Of a DNA stretch of 64,000 nt, positions 22,801 to 37,800 are shown one piece after another. The number at the start of each line of letters is the position of its first letter. Positions within the stretch are counted from its first letter, which is position 1. The DNA is from Leptasterias polaris (lineage: Eukaryota; Echinodermata; Asteroidea; Forcipulatida; Asteriidae). Location: contig JAZGTN010000120.1 of assembly GCA_037783415.1 (NCBI GenBank), positions 1,046,001-1,110,000 of the forward strand, read 5' to 3'. The position numbers and the translations under genes were made by a program. The notes below the pieces were generated by a model, which saw only the letters and a program-made list of their open reading frames with translations, had not been told where the DNA came from and searched no databases.

Positions 22801-25800
22801 ATGAAAAAGAAAAGTAAATATGATAGAGTAAATATACCTATTTGTTAAGTAATAGAGAATTAAGCAACCTAAGCAGAGAAAACAAGACCATACATTTTTC
22901 ACCTGTCACACATATTTTGAATAATATGCCTTCTATACACTGCTAGCACCCTCTAGTTCAGGTGGGGCTAGTTCCTGTACTCCGACTGCATGTTCAAGCA
23001 GTGGATTATTTGTAAACCTTGTTGGCATCTAGGTTATTTTATTACATTTTGTAAAAACTTTTTATAGGGGTAGAGCAAGCTGCTCCTCCTCTTGATTATC
23101 TATGGCAAGCTGCCAAGGAATCCAGGCGCGGTAATTGTTGTTGGGCAAGCTGCCCATGGGCAAGCTGCCCTATAATGTATTGTTTGTCTATTTCAGTATG
23201 CCATTGACGTTGCATGCCAAGCTGGTAATTGACCAGTTTTTTGCGAGAATAAACACAGTCTGAACTGTACCACAATTCACATAAGTTTTTCGTTTGCTTC
23301 TGTGGGTCGTCTGAGAATAAATTTGTATTAGTTTCTGCTACAACAAACTTTGTTCACATGTGAAACATGTACAGTTGTAGCAGCCCATTTGTTATACATG
23401 TAAAAATCAAGCCATTTTGAAGTTGTTTGCTTAACTCACACAGCTTCAAGAGAAGCAGAGTCAGTATAAAAAAAACTCCTTTATTTTTAATTTTTTTGTT
23501 CTCCTTTAATCCAGTGATACCCCAACCAACAAGAGAAAGGTTGACCCATCCTCATCTGAATCCGAATCTGAAGAGGAAACTGCACAGGAAAAGAGACTTC
23601 GTCTAACCAAGCAGTATTTGGCACAGCTTGAAGATGAAGGTAGGTAAACGTTTTGTTGTGTAGTCTGTTGTTCAAACCTGCTGTCATTGTTGTGAAGAGA
23701 TTGTTATAAATACATGTAAGTAATAAAGTTGTAACCCCTCCATGTTTAAAAATACATTTAATTAAAATATCAATTTTTGGCATGAAAACCCTGCTTAATG
23801 CGGCAAAATGCAACACAGTTGAAATGAAAACCCTGATAAATGCATCAAAATGCAACACAGTTGAAATGAAAACCCTGATAAATGCATCAAAATGCAACAC
23901 AGTTGAAATGAAAACCCTGCTAAATGCATCAAAATGCAACACAGTTGAAATGAAAACCCTGATAAATGCATCAAAATGCAACACAGTTGAAATGAAAACC
24001 CTGATAAATGCATCAAAATGCAACACAGTTGAAATGAAAACCCTGCTAAATGCATCAAAATGCAACACAGTTGAAATGAAAACCTTGCTAAATGCATCAA
24101 AATGCAACACAGTTGAAATGAAAACCTTGCTAAATGCATCAAAATGCAACACAGTTGAAATGAAAACCCTGATAAATGCATCAAAATGCAACACAGTTGA
24201 AATGAAAACCCTGCTAAATGCATCAAAATGCAACACAGTTGAAATGAAAACCCTGCTTAATGCGGCAAAATGCAACACAGTTGAAATGAAAACCCTGATA
24301 AATGCAGCAAAATGCAACACAGTTGAAATGAAAACCCTGATAAATGCATCAAAATGCAACACAGTTGAAATGAAAACCCTGATAAATGCAGCAAAATGCA
24401 ACACAGTTGAAATGAAAACCCTGATAAATGCATCAAAATGCAACACAGTTGAAATGAAAACCCTGATAAATGCAGCAAAATGCAACACAGTTGAAATGAA
24501 AACCCTGATAAATGCATCAAAATGCAACACAGTTGAAATGAAAACCCTGCTTAATGCGGCAAAATGCAACACAGTTGAAATGAAAACCCTGCTAAATGCA
24601 TCAAAATGCAACACAGTTGAAATGAAAACCCTGATAAATGCATCAAAATGCAACACAGTTGAAATGAAAACCCTGATAAATGCATCAAAATGCAACACAG
24701 TTGAAATGAAAACCCTGATAAATGCAGCAAAATGCAACACAGTTGAAATGAAAACCCTGATAAATGCATCAAAATGCAACACAGTTGAAATGAAAACCCT
24801 GCTTAATGCGGCAAAATGCAACACAGTTGAAATGAAAACCCTGATAAATGCATCAAAATGCAACACAGTTGAAATGAAAACCCTGCTAAATGCATCAAAA
24901 TGCAACACAGTTGAAATGAAAACCTTGCTAAATGCATCAAAATGCAACACAGTTGAAATGAAAACCTTGCTAAATGCATCAAAATGCAACACAGTTGAAA
25001 TGAAAACCCTGATAAATGCATCAAAATGCAACACAGTTGAAATGAAAACCCTGATAAATGCATCAAAATGCAACACAGTTGAAATGAAAACCCTGCTTAA
25101 TGCGGCAAAATGCAACACAGTTGAAATGAAAACCCTGCTAAATGCATCAAAATGCAACACAGTTGAAATGAAAACCCTGCTAAATGCATCAAAATGCAAC
25201 ACAGTTGAAATGAAAACCCTGCTGAATGCATCAAAATGCAACACAGTTGAAATGAAAACCCTGATAAATGCATCAAAATGCAACACAGTTGAAATGAAAA
25301 CCCTGCTAAATGCATCAAAATGCAACACAGTTGAAATGAAAACCTTGCTAAATGCATCAAAATGCAACACAGTTGAAATGAAAACCCTGCTAAATGCATC
25401 AAAATGCAACACAGTTGAAATGAAAACCTTGCTAAATGCATCAAAATGCAACACAGTTGAAATGAAAACCCTGATAAATGCATCAAAATGCAACACAGTT
25501 GAAATGAAAACCCTGATAAATGCAGCAAAATGCAACACAGTTGAAATGAAAACCCTGATAAATGCATCAAAATGCAACACAGTTGAAATGAAAACCCTGC
25601 TTAATGCGGCAAAATGCAACACAGTTGAAATGAAAACCCTGCTAAATGCATCAAAATGCAACACAGTTGAAATGAAAACCCTGATAAATGCATCAAAATG
25701 CAACACAGTTGAAATGAAAACCCTGCTAAATGCATCAAAATGCAACACAGTTGAAATGAAAACCTTGCTAAATGCGGCAAAATGCAACACAGTTGAAATG

Positions 25801-28800
25801 AAAACCCTGATAAATGCATCAAAATGCAACACAGTTGAAATGAAAACCCTGCTTAATGCGGCAAAATGCAACACAGTTGAAATGAAAACCCTGCTAAATG
25901 CATCAAAATGCAACACAGTTGAAATGAAAACCCTGATAAATGCATCAAAATGCAACACAGTTGAAATGAAAACCTTGCTAAATGCATCAAAATGCAACAC
26001 AGTTGAAATGAAAACCCTGCTAAATGCATCAAAATGCAACACAGTTGAAATGAAAACCCTGATAAATGCATCAAAATGCAACACAGTTGAAATGAAAACC
26101 TTGCTAAATGCATCAAAATGCAACACAGTTGAAATGAAAACCCTGATAAATGCATCAAAATGCAACACAGTTGAAATGAAAACCCTGCTAAATGCATCAA
26201 AATGCAACACAGTTGAAATGAAAACCCTGATAAATGCATCAAAATGCAACACAGTTGAAATGAAAACCTTGCTAAATGCATCAAAATGCAACACAGTTGA
26301 AATGAAAACCTTGCTAAATGCATCAAAATGCAACACAGTTGAAATGAAAACCTTGCTAAATGCGGCAAAATGCAACACAGTTGAAATGAAAACCCTGATA
26401 AATGCATCAAAATGCAACACAGTTGAAATGAAAACCCTGATAAATGCAGCAAAATGCAACACAGTTGAAATGAAAACCCTGATAAATGCATCAAAATGCA
26501 ACACAGTTGAAATGAAAACCCTGCTAAATGCATCAAAATGCAACACAGTTGAAATGAAAACCCTGATAAATGCATCAAAATGCAACACAGTTGAAATGAA
26601 AACCTTGCTAAATGCATCAAAATGCAACACAGTTGAAATGAAAACCTTGCTAAATGCATCAAAATGCAACACAGTTGAAATGAAAACCTTGCTAAATGCG
26701 GCAAAATGCAACACAGTTGAAATGAAAACCTTGCTAAATGCATCAAAATGCAACACAGTTGAAATGAAAGCCCTGATAAATGCATCAAAATGCAACACAG
26801 TTAAAATAAAAACCTTGGTAAATGCAGCAAAATACAACAAACGATTCTGTTGTAATTGTGAAGTGAACTGGTTTTACACAAGCTTTGATTCTGGGCATTT
26901 ACCCCGCTTGATGCACCAATGCATTATTCTTAGACTAATTGACACAGGAGACAAGATTATTTTGTTTCGTGACATAATGCCACAGCTTGAATTTATTCTT
27001 GATTCAGCCAGAAAAATTCTACCGGATACCAATACTTTGTATTCAGGGCAAACCGGCAAATAACTCTAATTAAAAGAGGGGCACACCAGACCCCCTGGGC
27101 ACACCAGACCCAGGCACAAATTGGGCACACCAGACCCATTTGAAAGTTGGGCACACCTGACCCATTCAAACACACAAGTAGAAACGTGACTAATGTCAAA
27201 CTACATGAACTAACTAAGCAAAACAAATCCAGCCATTTTGAGGCCATGTAGGCCTACAGTTACACAGTGTTTAACTATACACTATAAAGACTTTGGGCAA
27301 ACCATGCCAACAAAATATTGAATGAAGAAATTCTTTCAATATCAATTCAAAAATCCTGTAATGATAAAGCACAATAAAACAATTTTTTACACAATAAACC
27401 CAGAAAGGCCCACCGCTTATACATACGGTCGGGATGACCCCTGGTAAACATCACAGGGCGCCAAAGCCTATTAAATGTAAACTTAGTTGCCTTACAAGTA
27501 CATGTATTTAAAACCTCAAAGTAAAATTAGGTTAAATTACCTAATAACAAAATGACCGTTATGATACAACCATCAAAATTGATCCTGTGTCTGAAAACCT
27601 TTCCCGCCCCAAAATGCCACACGCGCAAAGCGCGGCCCAAGGGAAAAAACCAGTCACAAGAGAAAAAACGTTGAACGTTGACAGCTTCAACATTATTACT
27701 TGTTTGTGAACCACTACTAGTAGTACTATCATTAATATAACTACCACTTGAACCAGTATTAAATGTACTACATGAAGGTGTACTTTCTACATTACCATGA
27801 TTACCCGAGACGCTTGTTGTAGTAGCAGCACCAGTAGTAGAAGTAGTGGTAGGCCTGCTAGCCGTAGTAGCTGCCATCCCTTGTTCTGGATGCATCCTCT
27901 TTGACTTGGCTGCAGGTTGCTCCAGCATCCCCCCAGCATCCAACAGCCGAGCCGGCCGCCGTGTATCCAAAAGTTGGTATTCGCAACTAAAGACTATCTC
28001 CAAACCATGTGCAACAACAAAATAAACGAGACGCGGAATCACTTGATACTTGTCCAGTTGTTATTAATGGAGCTCAGAACTTGAGTAGTTTGTAGATGAG
28101 ATGTACAGTAGTTGAGATAACAATCTGTAATTTAATACATGACAAGGACTTATAAGTTTTGAGAACAAAACATAAGAATAAACAAAACTAATTTCTGCTT
28201 GTCCGAAATGCAGACACTTCACGGTACAAAAGTAGCTCGACACTTTCGATGCAAACTTGCAGGAAAATCTCTTTAAATATCCTCTCTTCTGCCTCAAGTG
28301 ACTCAATTAGAGCAATGTAAGAATAAGGAAAATATTGCTTACCAAATTGTGGTCCTTGAAGTCCAATAAAGGGTTACTAACACTAGAAAACTGACAGAAC
28401 TCTCTGAAGTTAACTGCTATAAAGCACTGCTTAAAGAATCACATGTTCAAATTAAGATGGCTGCTCCTTGTTTATGTGGCAAGACAATGCCTTACTTGTA
28501 CCCACACACAGTAACCACATACACACATCAGTGCACAAGGTCACTGGCTCTGGGAAGGAGATTGCTATACATAACATTAGCAGGCTCATTCACTGAAACT
28601 TATTTCAATCACTTAAACTAAACGATTTTTTAAAACTAAACTTTCACTATGAACTACTAAATAAATGTTTCTGAATATCACTAATTAAATGAAATGATTT
28701 CTATTTGACTTCACTGCACAAAATCCTGCTGCAGTGACATGGCTCTCCTAACTGCTGACTGCAGTTATTCATCAGTAAACAAATCAAAACGAGTCCGAAT

Positions 28801-31800
28801 TAATGTCCATTTTATAAAAATGTTCATCTCTTCATTGGAGTACATCTACTCTGATGTGGAATCGTCATCTGGGTTAGGCTCCTCCTCTGGCTCCTTGTCG
28901 GGGAATTCTTCGGTCTCCTGGCTAATACGAGTTGGACTAACTGACCTTGATTGTCCTGAGTCATCAGCTGCTAACAGGAGAACCAGCTTGTGCACCGGCC
29001 TGTCCAGAAGGGTTGGCGTGCGTTGTCGTCTTCCCTGGCCGTCAAGTGTTCCATCTGCCATCAGAACCTTCACTGTCCTCACACGTCCATCAGCACTCGG
29101 AAACGTCTCCACAACAAGAGCCAGGGGCCACTGGTTCCGAGTCTCCTCCTTCTCCTTGGAGATGACAACATCACCGACCATCATGTTCTTCTCTGGGTGC
29201 ACCCACTTCTGTCGTAACTGGAGTTGATGTAGAAACTCTCTCCTCCATCTTAGCCAAAACTCGTTGGCGAGATACTGGACTCTTCTCCACCACTTCCGGG
29301 AGTAGACGTCTGCTTGCTGGAACTTTCCAGGTGGGGGTAGAACGACCTTTGGCTTCATCGTCAGAAGGTGGTTTGGTGTGAGGGGTTCCAGACCATCTGG
29401 AGAACACAGACTTTCTGTGGTGAGGGGTCTAGAGTTGATGATGCACTCTACTTCAGTCAGGAATGTTCTAAATGCTTCATCATCCAGCTGACTTCCGGAT
29501 TTAGTGAGCAGGGTTTCCAGCACTCTGCGTACAGTACCTATTTGTCTTTCCCAGACGCCGCCCATGTGACTTGAATGTGGAACATTCATCTGGAACGGAA
29601 TCCACTCACACTGGTGGTTCTCTAACAAGTACTCTCGAACACGGTCTTGGTTCATTTCTGCCAATGCCTCTTTCAATTCATTTCGAGCACCAACAAACGT
29701 TGTACCTTGATCGGAACGCAGTTGACGAATGGTGCCTCTTCGAGCTAGCAACCTGCTGAGGGCATTGATGAAAGAACTGGACGTCAGCGAATTGGCCGTC
29801 TCAAGATGAACACTGCGTGAGGCCATACACGTGAACAGGACTCCCCAGCGCTTGACTTCACTCCTTCTTTCTTTGATGTAGAAGGGTCCAAAATAGTCGA
29901 CAGCACAGTATGAGAAGGGTGGCGCAGGCTGTAGCCTATCCTTCGGTAGCTCGGCCATCTTCTGCTTCTGCAGAGATCCTCTAAACCTTCTGCATACGAC
30001 ACACTTGGCAATGACGTTAGACACAGCCGAGGAACCGCCAATTACCCAATAGCCTCTCTGACGTATCTCGTTGTGGGTCATCCCTCGGCCTGTATGGTTC
30101 ACCTTCTGATGACCGTGTCTTACCACCAACTCAGTCACATGACTCTTGCGAGGTAAGATTATTGGGTGCTTGACATCTCTTGGAATATTTGCACGATCTA
30201 TGCGGCCACCAACTCGGATTATACCTTCATCATCCAGATAAGGATCTAGCCGATAAAGAGAACTGGTCTTCTTTATGTGGTTGTTCCTAGCTCGAGTTAC
30301 ATCACAATCTACGATCTCGCCGGTCACCTTGAGTTCCCTTAGAACTTGCAACTCTGCAGTAAAGTACTCACTCTGAACACATCTGAAGATAGATTTCTCC
30401 GCTGCCTGTAACTCACTGACAGAGATTGGTGGCAATGGCTCGGTGGCTGTCTGGCTCGACTTCACGACTCTGTTGTGAAGCCTGGTCCTGAGACGTAAGC
30501 ATAGAGCGATCGCCTTGCGTGCTCGATGCCAACTGGAGAAACGATCAAGTCGTAATGTCTCGAGCTGTCCTGGAAACTGTACAGCCTCCTCTGCCTTAGT
30601 CGCAAGCACAGTCACGCTCCTTACATTAGGATCGGCACTGTCCAACTTCAACGGTTCTGCTGGCGGCTCACACTGAAAGGGACCATCTTTCAGAAGGAAG
30701 TCAGGACCTGACAGCCACTTGCTGGTCTCTACAAGTTGCTTGGCTGTTTGACCTCGTGATGCCTCATCAGCTGGATTGACACTGGTATCTACATACCGCC
30801 ATGACTCTGGGTTGGTAGACTCACGTATTTGTTGCACTCGATTAGCGACATAGACATGGAACCTCTTCGCTTCATTCTGGACATACCCGAGGACAATCTT
30901 ACTATCTGTCCAGAAATACTCGCTGACATTCTCGTACGACAGCTCTGCTCTCAGGAATTCGCTGATCCTGGCGGATATAGTTGCTGCGGTCAGCTCCAGT
31001 CGGGGTATGGTCACCTGCTTCAGGGGGGTAACCCTTGCCTTGCCAATGACGAAGGCGACATGTGTCTGGTTCCTGTCATTCACTTGCCGTAAGTATGAAC
31101 ACTGTCCATACCCATGCTCGCTTGCATCCGAGAAGTGATGGAGCTCGATGGCTTTCACATGCCCGAAGTTTATTGGCTTGAAGCATCGATTGATCTTCAG
31201 TTTCTCCAAGAGGAAGATATCGGAACGCCATTTCTCCCAAACTGGACGTAGATCATTTGGGATTGGACTGTCCCAATCTAGCTGGTCTCTGCACATCTGC
31301 TGCAGTATCTGCTTCCCGACTAAGGTAACGGGGGCGACAAAGCCATTCGGGTCATAGATGGAACTCACAGTCGAGAGAATCCCACGCCTTGAGAGAGGAC
31401 GATCTTGTAGCTCTATCCGGAACTCGAATGCATCATTCTCAACGCACCATGTTACACCAAGAACACGCTCCATGGGAAGATGGTCCACCTTCAAGTCCAG
31501 ATCCTTCAGGCCTTTCGCTCGCTCATCCTCTGGAACGGACTCCAACACTTCTCTTCTGTTAGACGTGATTCGATGCAATTTGAGACCTGCACTGGCACAC
31601 ACTGCCTGGCTAGCTTTGATGAGAGTGACCGCTTCTTGCACAGTTGGAACTGACTTAAGGCCGTCATCCACATAGAAGTCTCTTCGGATGAAGTTGGCAG
31701 CTGCGGGTCCAAACTTTTCCTCTCCATCATTGGCAGCTCTTTTCAGCCCAAAGTTGGCGCAGCCAGGGGAACTACCAGCTCCAAACAGATGAACTTTCAT

Positions 31801-34800
31801 CCGATACTCTATCACGTCTTTGGTCGGATCACCGTCTTCCCACCACAGGAAACGAAGTAGATCCCTGTACTTCTCCTCCACAAAGAACTGGTGGAACATA
31901 CTTTTAATGTCCACCATAAAGGCAATCTCTTCTTGCCGGAATCTGCAAAGTAGGCCAAGAAGTCGGTTCATCAGATCCGGTCCCTGTAGTAGGTGATCAT
32001 TCAGGCAGACTCCTTCGTATTTGGCTGAACAATCAAAAACAACACGGATCTTATCCGGCTTCTTTGGATGGTATACGCCAGTATGGGGGATGAAGTTCAC
32101 CCTGCCATCATTCATTCTCAAACGGTCTTCTGGCACCCTTTCTGCACACAGGCTGATGACGTCGTCCATGAAGGTTCGATAATCAGTGGCGAATTTTGGA
32201 TTCTTCTGGAACCTTGCTGTTAATTGGCGCCACCGCTTCTCTGCCAGCCTACGGTTGTAGGGTAGGGTTATGGCATCAGACTTCAGTGGAAGAGGCATCT
32301 CATAATGGCCATCATGTCTCTTCTTGATCCCATTTTCCAAGATGTTTATGAACGTTTCATCTTCAACAGAGTATGGCTGGCGGTAGGGACTCTTCTCTTG
32401 GAAGTCTGACTCCAGGGCCCGGAGAACTTTCTCGGAGTCAAATATTTCTTTGACTTTGGTTCCATATACAAAGTGACGGTAGGTCTCCATGGCAACAGTC
32501 TTGTTACATACAACCTCATCATCCATCACAGTAGACTTACACACCCTGCCGATAACGCCCCAGCCTAACAATGACCGCTGGCCGTAGGGCTCATCTTCAC
32601 CTCCAGCGAGTACTTCTCTGGGTCTTACAGCTCTGGTGCAGTTGTTCCCAATGAGCAGGGAAATCTCAATTGTGGGATCGTAGGGCATCAGCTCATCTGC
32701 GATGGATTTCAAGTGGTTCCACTGCTTTGCCACCTCTGGTTTGGGGATCTGAGATCGGTTTGCTGGCACGGTGTCACGTGTGAAGCACATGGGCAACTCG
32801 ACCATGTTTTCATGCTTGAAGTCCAAAACTTGAAGCCCAAAGATTCTGTTACTGGTCACTGATGCATTTTTCTTGTGCATGGTTGTGAGAAGAAGTTGGG
32901 TTTCTGGTCCCTCAAGATTCAGTCGTTTACAAAGATGATTTGACACAAACCCGACGTTAGATTGGTCATCCAAGATGGCATACTCCAACGACTCGGTGGA
33001 GGGGTCATTCACGTGTCGTACCCACACTGGTACGATCATTGACTGGTCACGGCCATCTTGATCCATGATCGAACACACGTTCATGCAGTTCGATGTTACT
33101 TTGTCCGGGGGCTGTGGTTGATCATTTTTGTAGTTTCGATGCAGACATGTCAGATGTTTACCTGAACATGTTTTACATGTGGTCTTGTTGGGGCAGTCCT
33201 TCACTTGGTGCTCGCTGCTCACCCCGCACCCCATACACAAACGTTTCTTGAAGAAGAAGTTCTTTCTGTCTGTGAAGGGTTGCTGCAGAAAATCCTTGCA
33301 GTCTGAAAGCGGATGGGTTTTCCTGCAAAAACTGCACGACTTCTCGTCTTGGAATTTCTGCGCTTGGTTAGTCCAGGTTGCAAATGATCTTGCACTTCCG
33401 TGTTTTGTAGTGCTGTTCGCACCGCTGGAACGTGGCTTTTCCTGGCCTCTTGATACACTCGCCAACTCAGGAATGTTGGCCTTGTTTGCTGAATTTTTTA
33501 CAAACCTTGCAAACTCGCTGAAGGGAGGAAAACTATCCTGGCCATTAGAACATCTCCACTGGATTATTTTGTCCCGCCATTTGCTCTCCATGTAGTAGGG
33601 AAGTTTCTCCACAAGTCGTGCATTCTCACTTGCATAATCTAGTACACCAAGACTGGGCGTAGTTTCCCTTGCCGCCTCAACCTTCCCAAGGAAATCGGAA
33701 AAATCCCTCAGGCTGGAAGAGTCCCTGGTTTCTATCCTTGGCCAAAGTCGTAGCTTACTGGTGAAGGCGGTGCTGACGACACTGCTGTTGCCATATCTCT
33801 CTGCCAAAACATTACGTGCCTTATGGTAGGCCTCGTCTGTGCCAATGAGCATATAGTGTTCAACCAGATGTTTTGGCTTGCCAGTGGTGTACTGATTTAG
33901 ATAATTCAGCTTGGTATTGCAGTCAAGTGGCTGGCTGTCAATAAGTGCACTGAAGGAGTTTTGCCATAATGGGTAATGTAGGGGATCTCCATTAAAAATG
34001 GGCACTGCAATTTTTGGGAGCAGGCCGGACACAACAAGCCGCTTGTTGACTTCATCCTGCTGTCTGTTGGCTTCGGTCAGCTGTGTCATGCACTTCTCAA
34101 GTGATGATGCGACGAGTTTCCATCCTCCGTCAATGGAGTGATGCGATGTACTCGACTGTCGATCGTACGAACCTGACATTTGACTAGCTGAAGTAGACGA
34201 ACGAGAAGGAGACGTGCCATACGATGCTCGGTCTTCATAATCAGCGTGGAACGACTCGGCATCTGGGTTGAGCTGAGTGGGGGCGGGAGGATCAATTTCT
34301 ACTTTTGGGTCTGGGCTCCTACCAGGAGAGAACACCGGTTGGGACGCTTGTTGAGATTCAAGAAATTTCTTCAAGTGTTGATCACTGCCAGCTGGTATGC
34401 CCGCCAGCTGTGATGCGGATAACTCGTCTTGCTCTAAAGTAGCAAAGACATCCATGACAGCTCGATTCTCAGCAAGTTCCTTCTCAATCTGTAACTGTTC
34501 CAGTTTATTTAATTGCTCGATCTTCATCGCCTCTGCCTCCAAGCCTTGCAGCTTCAGCTTACGCTCTTCTTCTGTAAATTGCAGTCTGACCTGAAGGGCT
34601 GCCTCTTGCTTTGCCAGCTTGATCCTCTCCAGCTTTGTTGACATGGAAGAACTTGCTGTGGTTCGGAAACTCTTGCCTGATTTGTGGGACTTCTTCCCAC
34701 TGGATGTCTTGGAGACAACAGACGCACAGTCCTCCATAGCCTTCAACTGTTCCAGGTCATGCAGGTGTTCAAGGCGGACTATTTCAGCCCTGGTGTCTGC

Positions 34801-37800
34801 CTCCAACTTATTCCACTCGAAGCTGGCTCGCTGAAATTGCTCTCGCAATTTCGCTGATGGTTCGTCGCCGTCGATGTCAAACAACTCTTCGTACATCTCC
34901 TCATATTCATCGTAGAGCACTTGCCCTTTGCCGAATTCTTCCTTCCACTGTGCGACGGATGTACACTGCCCTTTCATGCTCATCAAATTCCTTTTCTGAG
35001 CGGTCCACGGAGCCTTCTTCGATGCGAGACTCTTCATCTTCAAATCTTCTCGATAGGCCAGGCCTTTGTCTGTGAGATTTTTGGTTCTCTGAGGCCTCTC
35101 TGCCGCCATGGCGCCTTCATCATCATCAGACGGCATCGTCCAGTGAATATCACCACTGTTGTGAACGTAACACAACTCCCTTTTCACTTCTGGATCAGTA
35201 GATCACCCTTTGATTGTTTATGATTGCAAACACCAACAAATATGATTATTTTTATTGTATTTTTGTACTGTTGCTAAAGTACAATCAACAACCAATTAAA
35301 CAGTTATAGTCCGATGGACAGTCACGATCGGATTAAAGAGTCTTGCACTTGCACTTTTTTCCCCTCAGTGGCAAATTAAAGTTAAGTTTTCAGTTGATTT
35401 GCAGAGTGAAGACACTGTGGATAAAACGAAGATCAGTTCTCTGGCACTGGCAGTGTAATTGCTGTAAAACCAGTTGAGTAGTGTAGACTCTGCTGCTGCC
35501 TCCTACAGTGTAGAAAGCCTGCTACATCATCATCATCATCATGTAGTGTTACACACAGTCATGACAGTAAAACTACACTTTTATCAGCATGATCGGGACT
35601 GTGCAGCTGGAGGCCCCCAAAAAGCTCAAATTAAAACTGAGCTGAGGAGTGTTATTGATAAAAACACCAATAATTCACAGTCACTCAGATAAATCCAATC
35701 AGTGATGGAGGTAGTTCCACCCAACTGGGCCTCACACTCACAGTCATCCACTCACACACACAATGCAAAGAAGAAAGCTAAAAACTTAACTGTGTGTGAT
35801 TAAAACATGATGGAGCTCACATAGATGTGACCTCCATGAATAGCTGTGACAAAGTGAGACAAATTTTCTATCAAAAACATAAGATAAGATGCTGATTGGA
35901 TGCAAGTTGAAACCTTCCTCCTATTGGCTGATAAAAAGCCAATCAGAGCAAACTACCACTGAGCCCTGATTGGTCAAAATACCAGGATCTGATTGGTCCA
36001 CAGAACTTGAACTTGGATCCTTGTTTTGTCACAAAATTGTCAATGGGATTTTATGTGTTAAATGTTCTCCATAAGAAGTATGCACAGCATCAATGTAGGT
36101 CAACCCCACCCATTGGCCTAATAACTGCTTATGCTCTATGTAACTGCAGTATTCAAAGGTTTCTGCACTTAAGGCAACTGTAATGTGCTATTGCACAGGA
36201 CACAAGTATGAATGTAACAACTTAAAACCATGCATCTCCAACTAGTTAAGAAGAATCACAACTTAACAACCACTGTAGCTAAGAATAAGGCATTTGATCA
36301 CTGAATGATAAAATGTGTTGTAGTTTGCCTGGGACTTGCCTAGGCCATGTTGAACCCTGCAAAATGCATCACAGTACAAAAGAGTATGGGATTTTAGTTT
36401 ACTGCTAATTGCGACAAAGTACAACAACTTTTACAATTTGGCCCATTTTGTTGTATTTGGTAGGGATAGGGTTAATGAGTTTTTTAATATAACAATGTAG
36501 TTCAATTTCATTTGTGAGTAATCTGTGGTTTGGAGTGGCTATCTTTTTCATGTAAACCATACTAATTTGATGTTTATTTGGTACAGTAGTTCAACTTCAA
36601 TTCAGTTGAGTTTACAATCAATCAACATTTTATTGCCAGGGTTGAAAGTGTATTATTTAGACAAATAAATTGTTCTTCTCTTTTTTTACAGAGAAAGATA
36701 ATGAAGAAGCCAGGGAAATCGACAAAGATGCCATAGCACACAGACTTAAAGAAGATGTGGTAAGTAAATGTATGTCAGGATTATTCCAAATGACAACAAA
36801 TGTATGGTCCTCATTGTGTGGTTTTCATCGTATGATAAGAAACATTGCAAAACAACCTCAAAGAGCTTTCTTTTCTCTCAAAGTCGTTCAATGTAAGCTT
36901 GCGCAGGAGTCGAAATTAACACTGGCCCGATGGCCCGAGACCAGTGAAAATATCTCCGGGCTGAAAAGATGCCCCAAATCGTCCGCTTGCGACTTCTGAG
37001 GAGTCCACTCTCGTTCATCTGTCGAGCGCAATGAACAGATTTGCACAACGAATTGGACAAACTCTCGCAAAATCTTCAGTTTGCGCCAATCTTCTATTGG
37101 CAGCTCTATTAGCCTATCAAGCAACAATTTGCGCAATAATCAAATTGCGCTCTGTAAATTGCGCTTTCTTGTCGTGTACACACGTGCGCGCTGTGCTTTG
37201 AATTGTGGGTATTTTTCGATGCGACGACCGTGGATCACAAAATCATGAGACTCAAATCACGGAGATATCAGTAAAATTGTCTTGATGGATGTGTTCTGGT
37301 ATTTAGTTCAATTTTGTTAAAAACATGTTAAGTTGGTCAAAGTCTGACATTTTGTCCATGGTACCTTCATTTTTTTATAATATTTTTTTCAATTTTTTTT
37401 TTTCAAGCCGAATAAAAAGATTAGGTTCGTAAAGTTAGGGTCGGTTGGGTAACCATTTAACATAAATTTGTTGGGGGCCTTTTAGAAAGTTAAATAATGT
37501 ACAATATATATATATTTGTTTTAAATAACCTCCCATCTGTTTTGGATGTTGGTTGTTAAAATAATAGTTTTTTTGTATAGTAGAGTGTTGGAGGTTTGTA
37601 CAACATGTGCACTGACTGCCCGCCGAAAATGATGCTGATCGAGTTTGAAATTACAAAACGGTGGGCCACCAAATCTTCTGGCGGGCCAGTAAAAAAAAAA
37701 AATCTACTGTCCCTGCTGGCTAGTGAGCAATTTAGTTTAATTTCGACCCCTGTTGCGTGAAAATGCTTTGTTTCATCCATGATACATCATCAGAAATATA

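Noticed and set aside
23487..27063. ORFs of 1117 codons (-) and 1093 codons (+) as giant repetitive proteins
   Set aside because: They arise because a 42-bp stop-free unit is repeated. Both strands are open at once, the region lies between two RRP9 exons, and flanks add only random codons.
28001..36600. Paired LTRs around the BEL polyprotein
   Set aside because: I compared 28.0-28.85 kb with 35.2-36.6 kb and found only short, unconvincing similarities, so I did not annotate LTRs.
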